The notes under the pieces were generated by a model. The model had not been told where the DNA came from. It did not search any database and saw only the letters and a list, made by a program, of their open reading frames with translations. Position numbers and translations under genes: made by a program. A DNA stretch of 5,523 nucleotides from CAYYOS01 sp964473355 (GTDB lineage Bacteria; Pseudomonadota; Gammaproteobacteria; Burkholderiales; REEB80): assembly GCA_964473355.1 (NCBI GenBank), contig CAYYOS010000151.1:1-5523 (forward strand). Direction: 5' to 3'. This document shows, piece after piece, positions 1 to 5,523 of this stretch (the stretch's first letter is position 1; each line of letters starts with the position of its first letter).

Positions 1-36
1 GTGGGGTTTGGTACGCTCGTATTTGCCTTTTGCCAT
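1..36 (-). CDS. tuf: Elongation factor Tu, N-terminal fragment (runs off the left edge)
   Basis: Only the first 12 codons are inside the window, starting with ATG at 36 and reading MAKGKYERTKPH. This is the characteristic N-terminus of bacterial EF-Tu, the GTPase that delivers aminoacyl-tRNA to the ribosomal A site. The P-loop and all other motifs lie beyond the window. The start is supported by an AGGA Shine-Dalgarno 7 nt upstream and by position: tuf follows fusA in the proteobacterial str operon, here after a 12-nt gap. Many proteobacteria carry two nearly identical tuf copies, so this is the str-operon copy (tufA-type); whether another exists cannot be seen. Identification rests on 12 residues plus synteny, and both agree. 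Confidence 0.95.
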   Translation of the reverse strand, partial: MAKGKYERTKPH

Positions 37-43
37 TTTTGAG

Positions 44-47
44 TCCT
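44..47 (-). promoter_or_regulatory. Ribosome binding site of tuf
   Basis: AGGA, read on the minus strand, lies 7 nt before the tuf ATG in the 12-nt gap after fusA. The surrounding octamer TAGGACTC is identical to the one in front of rpsL. The TAG of this octamer is also a second in-frame stop directly after the fusA TAA. Confidence 0.85.
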
Positions 48-48
48 A

Positions 49-2139
49 TTATTTTTTATTAATAACGGCTTCTGCGACGTTCTTAGGCGCCTCAGAATAA
101 TGCTTAAATTCCATGGTGTAGGTTGCTCTACCTTGTGTCGCCGAGCGTAGTGACGTGGAGTAGCCGAACATTTCAGCTAAGGGTACTTCCGCGCGTATCA
201 CTTTTAAGCCAGGTAAATCGTCCATGCCTTGGATCATGCCGCGGCGTGAACTTAAATCCCCCACTACGTTGCCCATAAAATCCGCCGGCGTTTCCACTTC
301 GACGGCCATCATGGGCTCAAGCAGCACCGGATTCGCCTTGCGCATGCCATCTTTAAAGGCAATCGAAGCCGCCATTTTAAATGCGTTCTCATTAGAGTCG
401 ACATCATGGTAGGAACCATCAAATAAAGTAACTTTGACATCGACCACTGGAAAGCCTGCCAGTACCCCGTTAGGCAAGGTCTCGCGTAAGCCTTTGTCCA
501 CAGCCGGAATATATTCCCGGGGCACGACACCCCCTTTAATGGCGTCAATAAATTCATAACCCTTACCAGGTTCGTTAGGCTCCATTTTTAACCATACATG
601 CCCATACTGGCCGCGACCCCCGGATTGCTTAATAAACTTGCCCTCGATTTCCACGGGCTTTTTAATGGCCTCGCGATAGGCAACTTGAGGGGCACCAACA
701 TTAGCTTCGACGCTAAATTCACGCTTCATGCGATCCACAATAATTTCTAAATGCAGTTCACCCATGCCAGAGATGATGGTCTGGCCGGACTCTTCATCGG
801 TGCGCACGCGGAAGGAAGGATCTTCTTGTGCTAAGCGATTGAGTGCGATGCCCATTTTCTCTTGATCAGCCTTGGTTTTTGGTTCCACCGCCACGTGAAT
901 GACGGGCTCGGGGAAAACCATGCGCTCCAAGGTAATGACTTTGTCAGGATCGCATAATGTGTCGCCAGTGGTGGCCTCCTTTAGGCCGACAGCCGCGGCA
1001 ATATCCCCAGCGCGCACTTCTTTAATTTCTTCGCGCTGATTGGCGTGCATTTGCAACAACCGGCCAATGCGTTCTTTACGCCCTTTAATGGGGTTATATA
1101 CGGTGTCACCGGACGACACCACGCCGGAATACACGCGAAAGAAAATTAACTGACCCACATAAGGATCGGTAGCAATTTTAAAAGCCAGACCGGAAAAGGG
1201 TTCGCTATCATCCGCGTGGCGCTCGGCAGGCTCGCCGTTTTCTAATTCGCCTTTAATAGCGGCGATATCCAGCGGTGCCGGCATAAAATCAATGACCGCG
1301 TCTAACATGGCTTGCACGCCTTTATTTTTAAAGGCGGAGCCGCACAACATCGGTACGATTTCGTTATGGAGAGTACGCATGCGTAAGCCTTTTTTTATTT
1401 CAGCCGCGCTCAAATCGCCCTCTTCCAAATATTTGTGCATCAGTTCTTCACTGGCTTCAGCAGCGGTTTCCACCATTTTTTCCCGCCACGACTTAGCATC
1501 TGCCAGCAATTCCTGCGGAATTTCACGTTCCTCAAATTTCATGCCCTGAGTCGCGTCGTCCCAGTAGATGGCCTTCATTTTAATAAGATCGACGACGCCT
1601 TCAAATTTTTCCTCCGCGCCAATCGGTAGTTGCACGGGCACAGGGTTGGCTTTAAGCCGTGATTTCATTTGTTCGTATACGCGCATAAAGTTAGCGCCTG
1701 AGCGATCCATTTTATTAACGAACGCCAAACGCGGGACTTTATATTTGTTTGCCTGACGCCACACGGTTTCGGTTTGCGGCTGCACGCCGCCTACCGCGCA
1801 AAACACGGTGCAAGCGCCGTCTAACACGCGCAAGCTACGTTCGACTTCAATAGTGAAGTCGACGTGGCCCGGGGTATCGATAATGTTAATACGATGCTCG
1901 GGCTGAGTGCCTTCCATGCCCTTCCAAAAACAAGTCGTAGCAGCTGAGGTAATAGTGATGCCGCGCTCTTGTTCTTGTTCCATCCAATCCATAACGGCGG
2001 CGCCATCGTGAACCTCGCCAATTTTATGCGAAACGCCCGTGTAAAATAATACGCGCTCTGTGGTCGTCGTTTTTCCGGCGTCTATGTGAGCCATGATGCC
2101 GATATTGCGATAACGTTCTATAGGAGTCTTACGTGCCAC
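49..2139 (-). CDS. fusA: Elongation factor G (EF-G), translational GTPase
   Basis: Full-length EF-G of 696 residues, the usual family size. It catalyses GTP-dependent translocation of tRNA and mRNA on the ribosome and works with RRF in ribosome recycling, in the cytoplasm. Visible G-domain motifs are the P-loop AHIDAGKT (17-24), switch I RGITIT (59-64), DTPGH with catalytic His92 (88-92), NKMD (142-145) and GSAF (267-270). Domain II follows from about 310 and domain III from about 405. Domain IV spans about 480-605, with the tip-loop SYHDVDS (576-582) that enters the decoding site, and domain V follows. The start is GTG at 2139, chosen because MARKTPIERYRNIG matches the family N-terminus and GAAGG lies 7 nt upstream. 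The gene ends in tandem in-frame stops TAA TAG. It sits 15 nt after rpsG and 12 nt before tuf, as in a str operon. All key residues look intact, so this is the canonical translocase rather than a paralogue such as a tetracycline-resistance type protein. Confidence 0.99.
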   Translation of the reverse strand: MARKTPIERYRNIGIMAHIDAGKTTTTERVLFYTGVSHKIGEVHDGAAVMDWMEQEQERGITITSAATTCFWKGMEGTQPEHRINIIDTPGHVDFTIEVERSLRVLDGACTVFCAVGGVQPQTETVWRQANKYKVPRLAFVNKMDRSGANFMRVYEQMKSRLKANPVPVQLPIGAEEKFEGVVDLIKMKAIYWDDATQGMKFEEREIPQELLADAKSWREKMVETAAEASEELMHKYLEEGDLSAAEIKKGLRMRTLHNEIVPMLCGSAFKNKGVQAMLDAVIDFMPAPLDIAAIKGELENGEPAERHADDSEPFSGLAFKIATDPYVGQLIFFRVYSGVVSSGDTVYNPIKGRKERIGRLLQMHANQREEIKEVRAGDIAAAVGLKEATTGDTLCDPDKVITLERMVFPEPVIHVAVEPKTKADQEKMGIALNRLAQEDPSFRVRTDEESGQTIISGMGELHLEIIVDRMKREFSVEANVGAPQVAYREAIKKPVEIEGKFIKQSGGRGQYGHVWLKMEPNEPGKGYEFIDAIKGGVVPREYIPAVDKGLRETLPNGVLAGFPVVDVKVTLFDGSYHDVDSNENAFKMAASIAFKDGMRKANPVLLEPMMAVEVETPADFMGNVVGDLSSRRGMIQGMDDLPGLKVIRAEVPLAEMFGYSTSLRSATQGRATYTMEFKHYSEAPKNVAEAVINKK

Positions 2140-2146
2140 AGTATTA

Positions 2147-2151
2147 CCTTC
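2147..2151 (-). promoter_or_regulatory. Ribosome binding site of fusA, supporting a GTG start
   Basis: GAAGG, in the context GAGAAGG on the minus strand, lies 7 nt before the GTG codon at 2139. It fixes GTG as the fusA start, since no ATG occurs at that end of the conserved N-terminus. The site lies entirely in the 15-nt rpsG-fusA gap, so a ribosome finishing rpsG would cover it, which fits translational coupling. Confidence 0.8.
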
Positions 2152-2154
2152 TCG

Positions 2155-2625
2155 TTAAAATCGATAATGAGCAAACGCTTTATTGGCTTCTGCCATACGA
2201 TGCACTTCTTCGCGTTTTTTAATTGCGTTGCCACGCCCTTCGGCGGCATCCATAAGTTCGCCAGCTAGGCGTATGCCCATGGATTTTTCTCCACGCTTAC
2301 GGGCGGCTTCGGTAAGCCAGCGCATAGCCAGAGCGGTACGACGCACTGAACGTACTTCCACGGGCACTTGGTAGTTCGCACCGCCCACGCGACGGCTTTT
2401 AACCTCGACCGAAGGCCGCACGTTGTTTAAGGCGGTGGTAAAAACTTCCAAGGGGTCTTTGGACGCTTTGCTGGAAATTTGCTCGAAGGCGCCGTAAATG
2501 ATTCTTTCGGCCACGGCTTTTTTGCCGCTCTTCATCAGCACATTGACAAACTTGGTCAGCTCTTGGCTGCCGAATTTTGGATCCGGCAACACTTCCCGTT
2601 TAGGAACTTCTCTACGTCTAGGCAT
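2155..2625 (-). CDS. rpsG: 30S ribosomal protein S7
   Basis: Complete S7 of 156 residues, the usual length for the form without the E. coli K-12-type C-terminal extension. S7 is a primary 16S rRNA-binding protein that nucleates assembly of the 30S head and lines the E site. The sequence shows the basic N-terminal arm MPRRREVPKREVLPDP, the highly conserved core EVKSRRVGGANYQVPVEV (about 74-91) with the beta-hairpin, the helical stretch RTALAMRWL (96-104) and the C-terminal EEVHRMAEANKAFAHYRF. The ATG at 2625 has AAGG 9 nt upstream. It follows rpsL by 19 nt and precedes fusA by 15 nt. In E. coli S7 is also the translational repressor of this operon, binding a roughly 100-nt rpsL-rpsG intergenic region; that region is missing here, so any feedback must use another site. 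rpsG and fusA are in the same reading frame, separated by one TAA. Confidence 0.99.
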   Translation of the reverse strand: MPRRREVPKREVLPDPKFGSQELTKFVNVLMKSGKKAVAERIIYGAFEQISSKASKDPLEVFTTALNNVRPSVEVKSRRVGGANYQVPVEVRSVRRTALAMRWLTEAARKRGEKSMGIRLAGELMDAAEGRGNAIKKREEVHRMAEANKAFAHYRF

Positions 2626-2634
2626 GAGTTAAAA

Positions 2635-2638
2635 CCTT
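2635..2638 (-). promoter_or_regulatory. Ribosome binding site of rpsG
   Basis: AAGG on the minus strand lies 9 nt before the rpsG ATG, within the 19-nt gap after rpsL. It is a shorter match to the anti-Shine-Dalgarno than the fusA site and follows a run of six T. Coupling to rpsL translation is plausible because the rpsL stop is only 6 nt upstream of the site's T-run end. Confidence 0.65.
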
Positions 2639-2666
2639 AAAAAATTAAGCGGCTTTAGGTCGCTTA
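2639..2666 (-). other. Weak stem-loop plus U-run at the rpsL 3' end
   Basis: In the transcript, UAAGCG (2666 to 2661) can pair with CGCUUA (2651 to 2646) across a 9-nt loop. One A and then six U (2644 to 2639) follow. The shape resembles an intrinsic terminator, but the stem is only 6 bp with three G-C pairs and lies mostly in the last rpsL codons, where ribosomes would melt it. A full terminator here would cut rpsG, fusA and tuf off, so at most partial attenuation or an RNA-processing point is plausible. Chance is equally possible. Confidence 0.2.
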
Positions 2667-3022
2667 GCGCCATATTTAGACCGGCTTTGTTTACGGTCTT
2701 TCACGCCCGCGGTATCCAAGCTGCCGCGGACCGTATGATAACGAACACCTGGTAAGTCTTTTACCCGGCCACCCCGAATCAGCACGACCGAGTGCTCTTG
2801 CAAATTATGGCCTTCACCACCGATATAACTGCTGACTTCAAAGCCGTTCGTTAAGCGCACGCGCGCTACTTTCCGTAACGCAGAGTTGGGCTTTTTTGGT
2901 GTAGTCGTATAAACCCGAGTACATACCCCGCGTTTTTGCGGGCAAGCTGCCAAGGCGGGTACTTTACTTTTCGCGCGCCTTTCTGTGCGAGGCTTGCGTA
3001 CGAGCTGGTTAATAGTGGGCAT
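2645..3022 (-). CDS. rpsL: 30S ribosomal protein S12
   Basis: Complete S12 of 125 residues, the normal length. S12 sits at the subunit interface near the decoding centre, affects tRNA selection accuracy and is the classical streptomycin target. Visible landmarks are the N-terminus MPTINQLVRKPR, CTRVYTTTPKKPNSALRKV (34-52) and GGRVKDLPGVRYH (84-96). Lys43 and Lys88, where substitutions give streptomycin resistance, are wild type, and Asp89 (the RimO methylthiolation site in other bacteria) is present. The frame is open 15 codons further upstream to a TTG at 3067. I chose ATG 3022 because MPTINQL is the universal family start and AGGA lies 6 nt upstream; the upstream codons encode a hairpin sequence, not a protein extension. 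rpsL heads the str operon after a 135-nt leader with its own promoter. Confidence 0.99.
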   Translation of the reverse strand: MPTINQLVRKPRTERRAKSKVPALAACPQKRGVCTRVYTTTPKKPNSALRKVARVRLTNGFEVSSYIGGEGHNLQEHSVVLIRGGRVKDLPGVRYHTVRGSLDTAGVKDRKQSRSKYGAKRPKAA

Positions 3023-3028
3023 ACCGAG

Positions 3029-3032
3029 TCCT
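3029..3032 (-). promoter_or_regulatory. Ribosome binding site of rpsL, deciding its start
   Basis: AGGA on the minus strand lies 6 nt before ATG 3022. It selects the MPTINQL start over the longer frame from TTG 3067, which has no comparable site. Three of its bases can be sequestered by the alternative pairing of the upstream hairpin arm. Confidence 0.85.
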
Positions 3033-3041
3033 AAAAATGAC

Positions 3042-3065
3042 GGGACGGTATTTGCATACCGTCCC
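3042..3065 (-). promoter_or_regulatory. Perfect 10-bp hairpin with GNRA tetraloop in the rpsL leader
   Basis: In the transcript, GGGACGGUAU (3065 to 3056), loop GCAA (3055 to 3052) and AUACCGUCCC (3051 to 3042) form an uninterrupted 10-bp stem closed by a GNRA-type tetraloop. Its base is 9 nt before the rpsL Shine-Dalgarno. GUCA and then UUUUU follow, so the U-run is displaced by 4 nt, which is poor for an intrinsic terminator. Possible roles are a regulatory protein-binding site, an RNase III or other processing site, or a structure that keeps the ribosome binding site free. The structure is directly visible; the role is inferred. Confidence 0.7.
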
Positions 3066-3132
3066 AATCGGATTGAATCTAATTTAAAGGGCTACTAAGA
3101 ATTGTTTTAGTGAGCGCCAGTCAAGACTATCG

Positions 3133-3161
3133 ATTTTAGGGCTTACGCCCCCAAGTGTCAA
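3133..3161 (-). promoter_or_regulatory. Sigma70-type promoter of the str operon
   Basis: On the minus strand, TTGACA (3161 to 3156) is a perfect -35 hexamer, followed after exactly 17 bp by TAAAAT (3138 to 3133), five of six matches to the -10 consensus. The -35 box includes the rpoC stop codon TGA. Transcription should start near 3126. The spacer contains the small dyad GGGC-GTAA-GCCC (3139-3150). The promoter points at rpsL and lies in the only sizeable gap of the cluster. The str operon can therefore be transcribed independently, in addition to any read-through from rpoBC. Confidence 0.72.
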
Positions 3162-5523
3162 GCCGCATGCACGTTATTTTCCTCAGTACCGGTTACTTCC
3201 GCGGGGGCCGCCGTCTCACCTAATGCACCCCCAGCCTTTAGTCTGCGGCGCGTGTTGTGGTACGCCAAGCCGGTGCCGGCTGGGATTAAGCGACCAACGA
3301 TGACGTTTTCTTTCAAGCCTCGTAAGTCATCATGTTTACCCATAATTGCCGCTTCTGTTAAGACTCGCGTGGTTTCCTGGAAGGAGGCCGCGGAAATAAA
3401 GGAATCGGTGGATAATGAGGCCTTGGTGATACCTAGCAACATATATTCAAAGGCTGCGGATTTCTTGTCACCTTCGCTATTCTTTTCATTTTCCTGCAGC
3501 ACTTCGGCGCGCTCAACCTGCTCACCCTGGATAAAGCGGGTATCCCCCGCATCGGTGATTTGAACGCGACGTAGCATTTGCCGGACAATTACCTCGATAT
3601 GCTTGTCATTGATCTTAACGCCTTGCAGACGATAAACATCTTGAACCTCATCCGCAATGTAGCGAGCCAGCGCTTCAACACCCAACAAGCGTAAAATATC
3701 GTGCGGATCAGCCGGACCATCTACAATGGACTCGCCTTTGTTTACCACTTGCCCATCGTGCGCCGTGACGTGTTTTTCTTTGGGAATTAAATATTCGTGA
3801 GCGACGCCGTCAAGATCAGTGATGACCAAACGCTGTTTGCCTTTGGTGTCCTTACCAAAAGAAACGGTACCGGTAACTTCGGCCAGTAAGCCAGCGTCCT
3901 TCGGCGAACGGGCTTCAAAGAGTTCCGCCACGCGCGGCAAGCCGCCGGTAATATCCCGGGTTTTGGAAGTCTCTTGCGGAATACGCGCCAACACTTCGCC
4001 AACGCGCACATCCTGACCATCTTTAACGGTGATAATCGAGCCAATCTGGAAGGTGATGGTCACGGGTAAAGCGACACCGGCCATTTTTAGTTCGTGGCCT
4101 TTGTCGTCGAGCAGCTTAACCTGAGGACGTAAGCCCTTGGTTTGCGCCGTTCCGCGCCGCTTTGGATCGATAACAACCAAAGTAGATAATCCCGTGACTT
4201 CATCGATTTGTTTCGCGACGGTAACGCCCTCTTCGACGTTTTCAAAACGCACACGGCCTGCATATTCCGTGATAATCGGCCGGGTATGCGGATCCCAAGT
4301 TGCGAGTATGCCGCCGGCTTTAACGTTTGCGCCATCCATGATCATCAATGTTGCACCATAAGGTACTTTATGACGCTCGCGCTCACGACCGTTTTCATCT
4401 TGAATGAGTACTTCGCCGTTGCGGGAAATAACGATTTGCTCCCCCTTGGCGTTGGTCACATAACGCATGCTCGCGACAAAACGTGCGATACCATTAGAAC
4501 GCAATTCGATTTGGCTAGCAGCGGCAGCGCGAGATGCGGCACCACCGATATGGAAAGTGCGCATGGTTAACTGTGTACCCGGCTCGCCGATGGATTGCGC
4601 GGCAATCACGCCGACTGCTTCACCGACTGTAACCAAACTACCTCGACCTAGGTCACGTCCGTAACACAGCGCACATAAACCATAACGGGTTTCGCAAGTC
4701 AGTGGCGTACGAACGCGAACTTCATCGATGCCCAGGCCTTCAATGGTCTCCACACTGTCTTCATCCAGGAGAGAGTTGGTACCGTATAACACTTTCCCGG
4801 ATTCAGGGTAGGCGATATCGCTAGCGGCAACTCGACCCAGAATTCGGTCGCGCAACGGCTCGACGACTTCGCCACCTTCAACCAGCGCCTTCATCACTAC
4901 ACCTTGGCTGGTGCCGCAATCCATTTCCGTTACCACTAGATCTTGGGTTACGTCGACTAGACGTCGGGTTAGGTAACCAGAGTTGGCCGTTTTCAATGCC
5001 GTATCCGCTAAGCCCTTCCGCGCGCCGTGCGTGGAAATAAAATATTGCAATACGTTTAAGCCTTCCCGGAAATTGGCGGTAATCGGCGTCTCAATAATTG
5101 AGCCATCGGGTTTCGCCATCAAGCCTCGCATTCCCGCCAATTGGCGAATTTGCGCGGCGGAGCCACGGGCGCCGGAATCCGCCATCATGTATATGGAATT
5201 AAATGATTCTTGGCGTACCATTTTCCCCTTGGAATCTTTGACCGATTCGTGACCGAGCTGATCCATCATCGCTTTTGCGACCACGTCACCGGCTCTGCCC
5301 CAGATATCAACCACTTTGTTATAACGCTCACCTTGCGTCACCAAGCCGGAAGAATACTGCGCTTCAATTTCTTTTACTTCGTGTTCCGCGGCGGCAATCA
5401 ATTCGCCCTTTTGCGCGGGCACCAACATGTCATCCACGCAAATTGAAATCCCGGCACGCGCCGCATAACTAAAACCGGTATACATTAATTTATCAGCCAA
5501 GATCACGGTCTCGCGTATGCCGA
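3158..5523 (-). CDS. rpoC: DNA-directed RNA polymerase subunit beta', C-terminal part (5' end beyond the right edge)
   Basis: The frame is open to the window edge (GIRETV precedes the GTG at 5506), so this is a truncated view of a longer gene. About 787 codons are visible, equivalent to E. coli beta' residues from about 613 to the end. Numbering from the GTG at 5506, the secondary-channel rim coiled coil is at about 28-86, the F-loop at 123-140 and the bridge helix at 152-187. The second zinc site has Cys197, Cys271, Cys278 and Cys281, with the same spacing as in E. coli. Trigger-loop residues are Met315, Arg316 and His319. The SI3 insertion runs about 326-512, followed by the returning trigger helix DITGGLPRVAELFEAR. 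The conserved C-terminal clamp and omega-contact region (SFISAASFQETTRVLTEAA) is followed by a tail about 9 residues shorter than in E. coli. The catalytic NADFDGD motif lies outside the window. It ends in TGA at 3158-3160, inside the -35 box of the rpsL promoter. All visible functional residues look intact. Confidence 0.99.
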   Translation of the reverse strand, partial: GIRETVILADKLMYTGFSYAARAGISICVDDMLVPAQKGELIAAAEHEVKEIEAQYSSGLVTQGERYNKVVDIWGRAGDVVAKAMMDQLGHESVKDSKGKMVRQESFNSIYMMADSGARGSAAQIRQLAGMRGLMAKPDGSIIETPITANFREGLNVLQYFISTHGARKGLADTALKTANSGYLTRRLVDVTQDLVVTEMDCGTSQGVVMKALVEGGEVVEPLRDRILGRVAASDIAYPESGKVLYGTNSLLDEDSVETIEGLGIDEVRVRTPLTCETRYGLCALCYGRDLGRGSLVTVGEAVGVIAAQSIGEPGTQLTMRTFHIGGAASRAAAASQIELRSNGIARFVASMRYVTNAKGEQIVISRNGEVLIQDENGRERERHKVPYGATLMIMDGANVKAGGILATWDPHTRPIITEYAGRVRFENVEEGVTVAKQIDEVTGLSTLVVIDPKRRGTAQTKGLRPQVKLLDDKGHELKMAGVALPVTITFQIGSIITVKDGQDVRVGEVLARIPQETSKTRDITGGLPRVAELFEARSPKDAGLLAEVTGTVSFGKDTKGKQRLVITDLDGVAHEYLIPKEKHVTAHDGQVVNKGESIVDGPADPHDILRLLGVEALARYIADEVQDVYRLQGVKINDKHIEVIVRQMLRRVQITDAGDTRFIQGEQVERAEVLQENEKNSEGDKKSAAFEYMLLGITKASLSTDSFISAASFQETTRVLTEAAIMGKHDDLRGLKENVIVGRLIPAGTGLAYHNTRRRLKAGGALGETAAPAEVTGTEENNVHAA

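Larger units (their letters stand above)
3023..3126 (-). promoter_or_regulatory. Predicted 5' untranslated leader of the rpsL-rpsG-fusA-tuf mRNA
   Basis: If transcription begins about 7 nt after the -10 box, near 3126, the leader is about 104 nt. It contains an imperfect dyad at 3091-3115 (ACTAA arms around 8 nt, with outer GCT/AGC), an 11-bp dyad CAATC-C-GATTG at 3065-3075, a strong hairpin at 3042-3065, five U at 3033-3037 and the rpsL ribosome binding site. This much structure in a leader of a ribosomal-protein operon suggests post-transcriptional control, but no known regulatory RNA family was recognised. The transcription start is inferred, not shown. Confidence 0.5.

Noticed and set aside
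224..412. Plus-strand open frames over fusA (for example 224-412, 1292-1549, 1568-1756)
   Set aside because: They are antisense to a strongly conserved gene, resemble no protein, and have no credible context or ribosome binding sites.
3023..3067. 15-codon N-terminal extension of S12 from TTG 3067
   Set aside because: MPTINQL at 3022 is the conserved start with a well-spaced AGGA, and the extension is a structured hairpin sequence with no family counterpart.
3096..3124. Second promoter with TTGACT (3124 to 3119) as -35
   Set aside because: At 16-18 bp spacing the downstream hexamer is TTCTTA or similar, with almost no match to TATAAT.
3139..3150. GGGC-GTAA-GCCC hairpin after rpoC as a terminator
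   Set aside because: The stem is only 4 bp (5 with a wobble), no U-run follows, and it lies in the spacer of a good promoter.
3787..4335. Minus-strand alternative frames inside rpoC (3787-4044, 4087-4335)
   Set aside because: They overlap the SI3-encoding and following parts of rpoC in another frame, and the rpoC frame is intact throughout.
3252..5472. Plus-strand open frames over rpoC (for example 3252-3563, 4208-4570, 4983-5252)
   Set aside because: They are antisense shadows of rpoC coding sequence with unconvincing composition and no family resemblance.
3158..5506. GTG at 5506 as a real start of a short RpoC
   Set aside because: The upstream residues GIRETV continue the beta' homology to the window edge, so the gene is simply cut by the window.
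1..5523. Mobile element, CRISPR array, tRNA or rRNA gene, or accessory system
   Set aside because: No repeats, transposase-like frames or RNA gene signatures were seen, and the whole window is accounted for by the rpoC-str operon cluster.

Overview
The window is a contiguous piece of a proteobacterial housekeeping cluster, read entirely from the minus strand. In transcription order it holds the C-terminal 55-60% of rpoC (RNA polymerase beta'), then rpsL (S12), rpsG (S7), fusA (EF-G) and the first 12 codons of tuf (EF-Tu). This is the classical rpoC-str operon junction, and I see no insertion, rearrangement, frameshift or accessory gene. RpoC carries the large SI3 insertion in its trigger loop, S7 is the 156-residue form, and the sequence style of RpoC, S7 and EF-G (from memory, not from a search) is closer to Betaproteobacteria than to enteric Gammaproteobacteria. 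Base composition is roughly balanced. The order within the class is not resolved.

Layout by position: tuf start (1-36), 12-nt gap, fusA (49-2139), 15-nt gap, rpsG (2155-2625), 19-nt gap, rpsL (2645-3022), a 135-nt intergenic leader (3023-3157), and rpoC (3158 to the right edge at 5523). Every gene after rpoC has its own Shine-Dalgarno sequence, and the tight spacing suggests one polycistronic mRNA. No stretch above 300 bases lacks a gene, and the plus strand has no credible gene.

The genes supply the transcription machine (beta'), the decoding-site protein S12, the 30S head assembly protein S7, and the two elongation GTPases EF-G and EF-Tu, so growth-rate control of transcription and translation is physically linked.

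The only region with unexplained structure is the rpoC-rpsL interval. It has a near-consensus sigma70-type promoter whose -35 box overlaps the rpoC stop codon, giving a predicted leader of about 104 nt. The leader contains a perfect 10-bp hairpin with a GNRA tetraloop just upstream of the rpsL ribosome binding site. The downstream arm of that hairpin can instead pair with the rpsL Shine-Dalgarno and start codon, which gives a switch-like alternative fold. Together with an rpsL-rpsG gap too short for the E. coli-type S7 repressor site, this makes the leader the best candidate for operon autoregulation. It is an inference from sequence only. I found no exotic or novel system.
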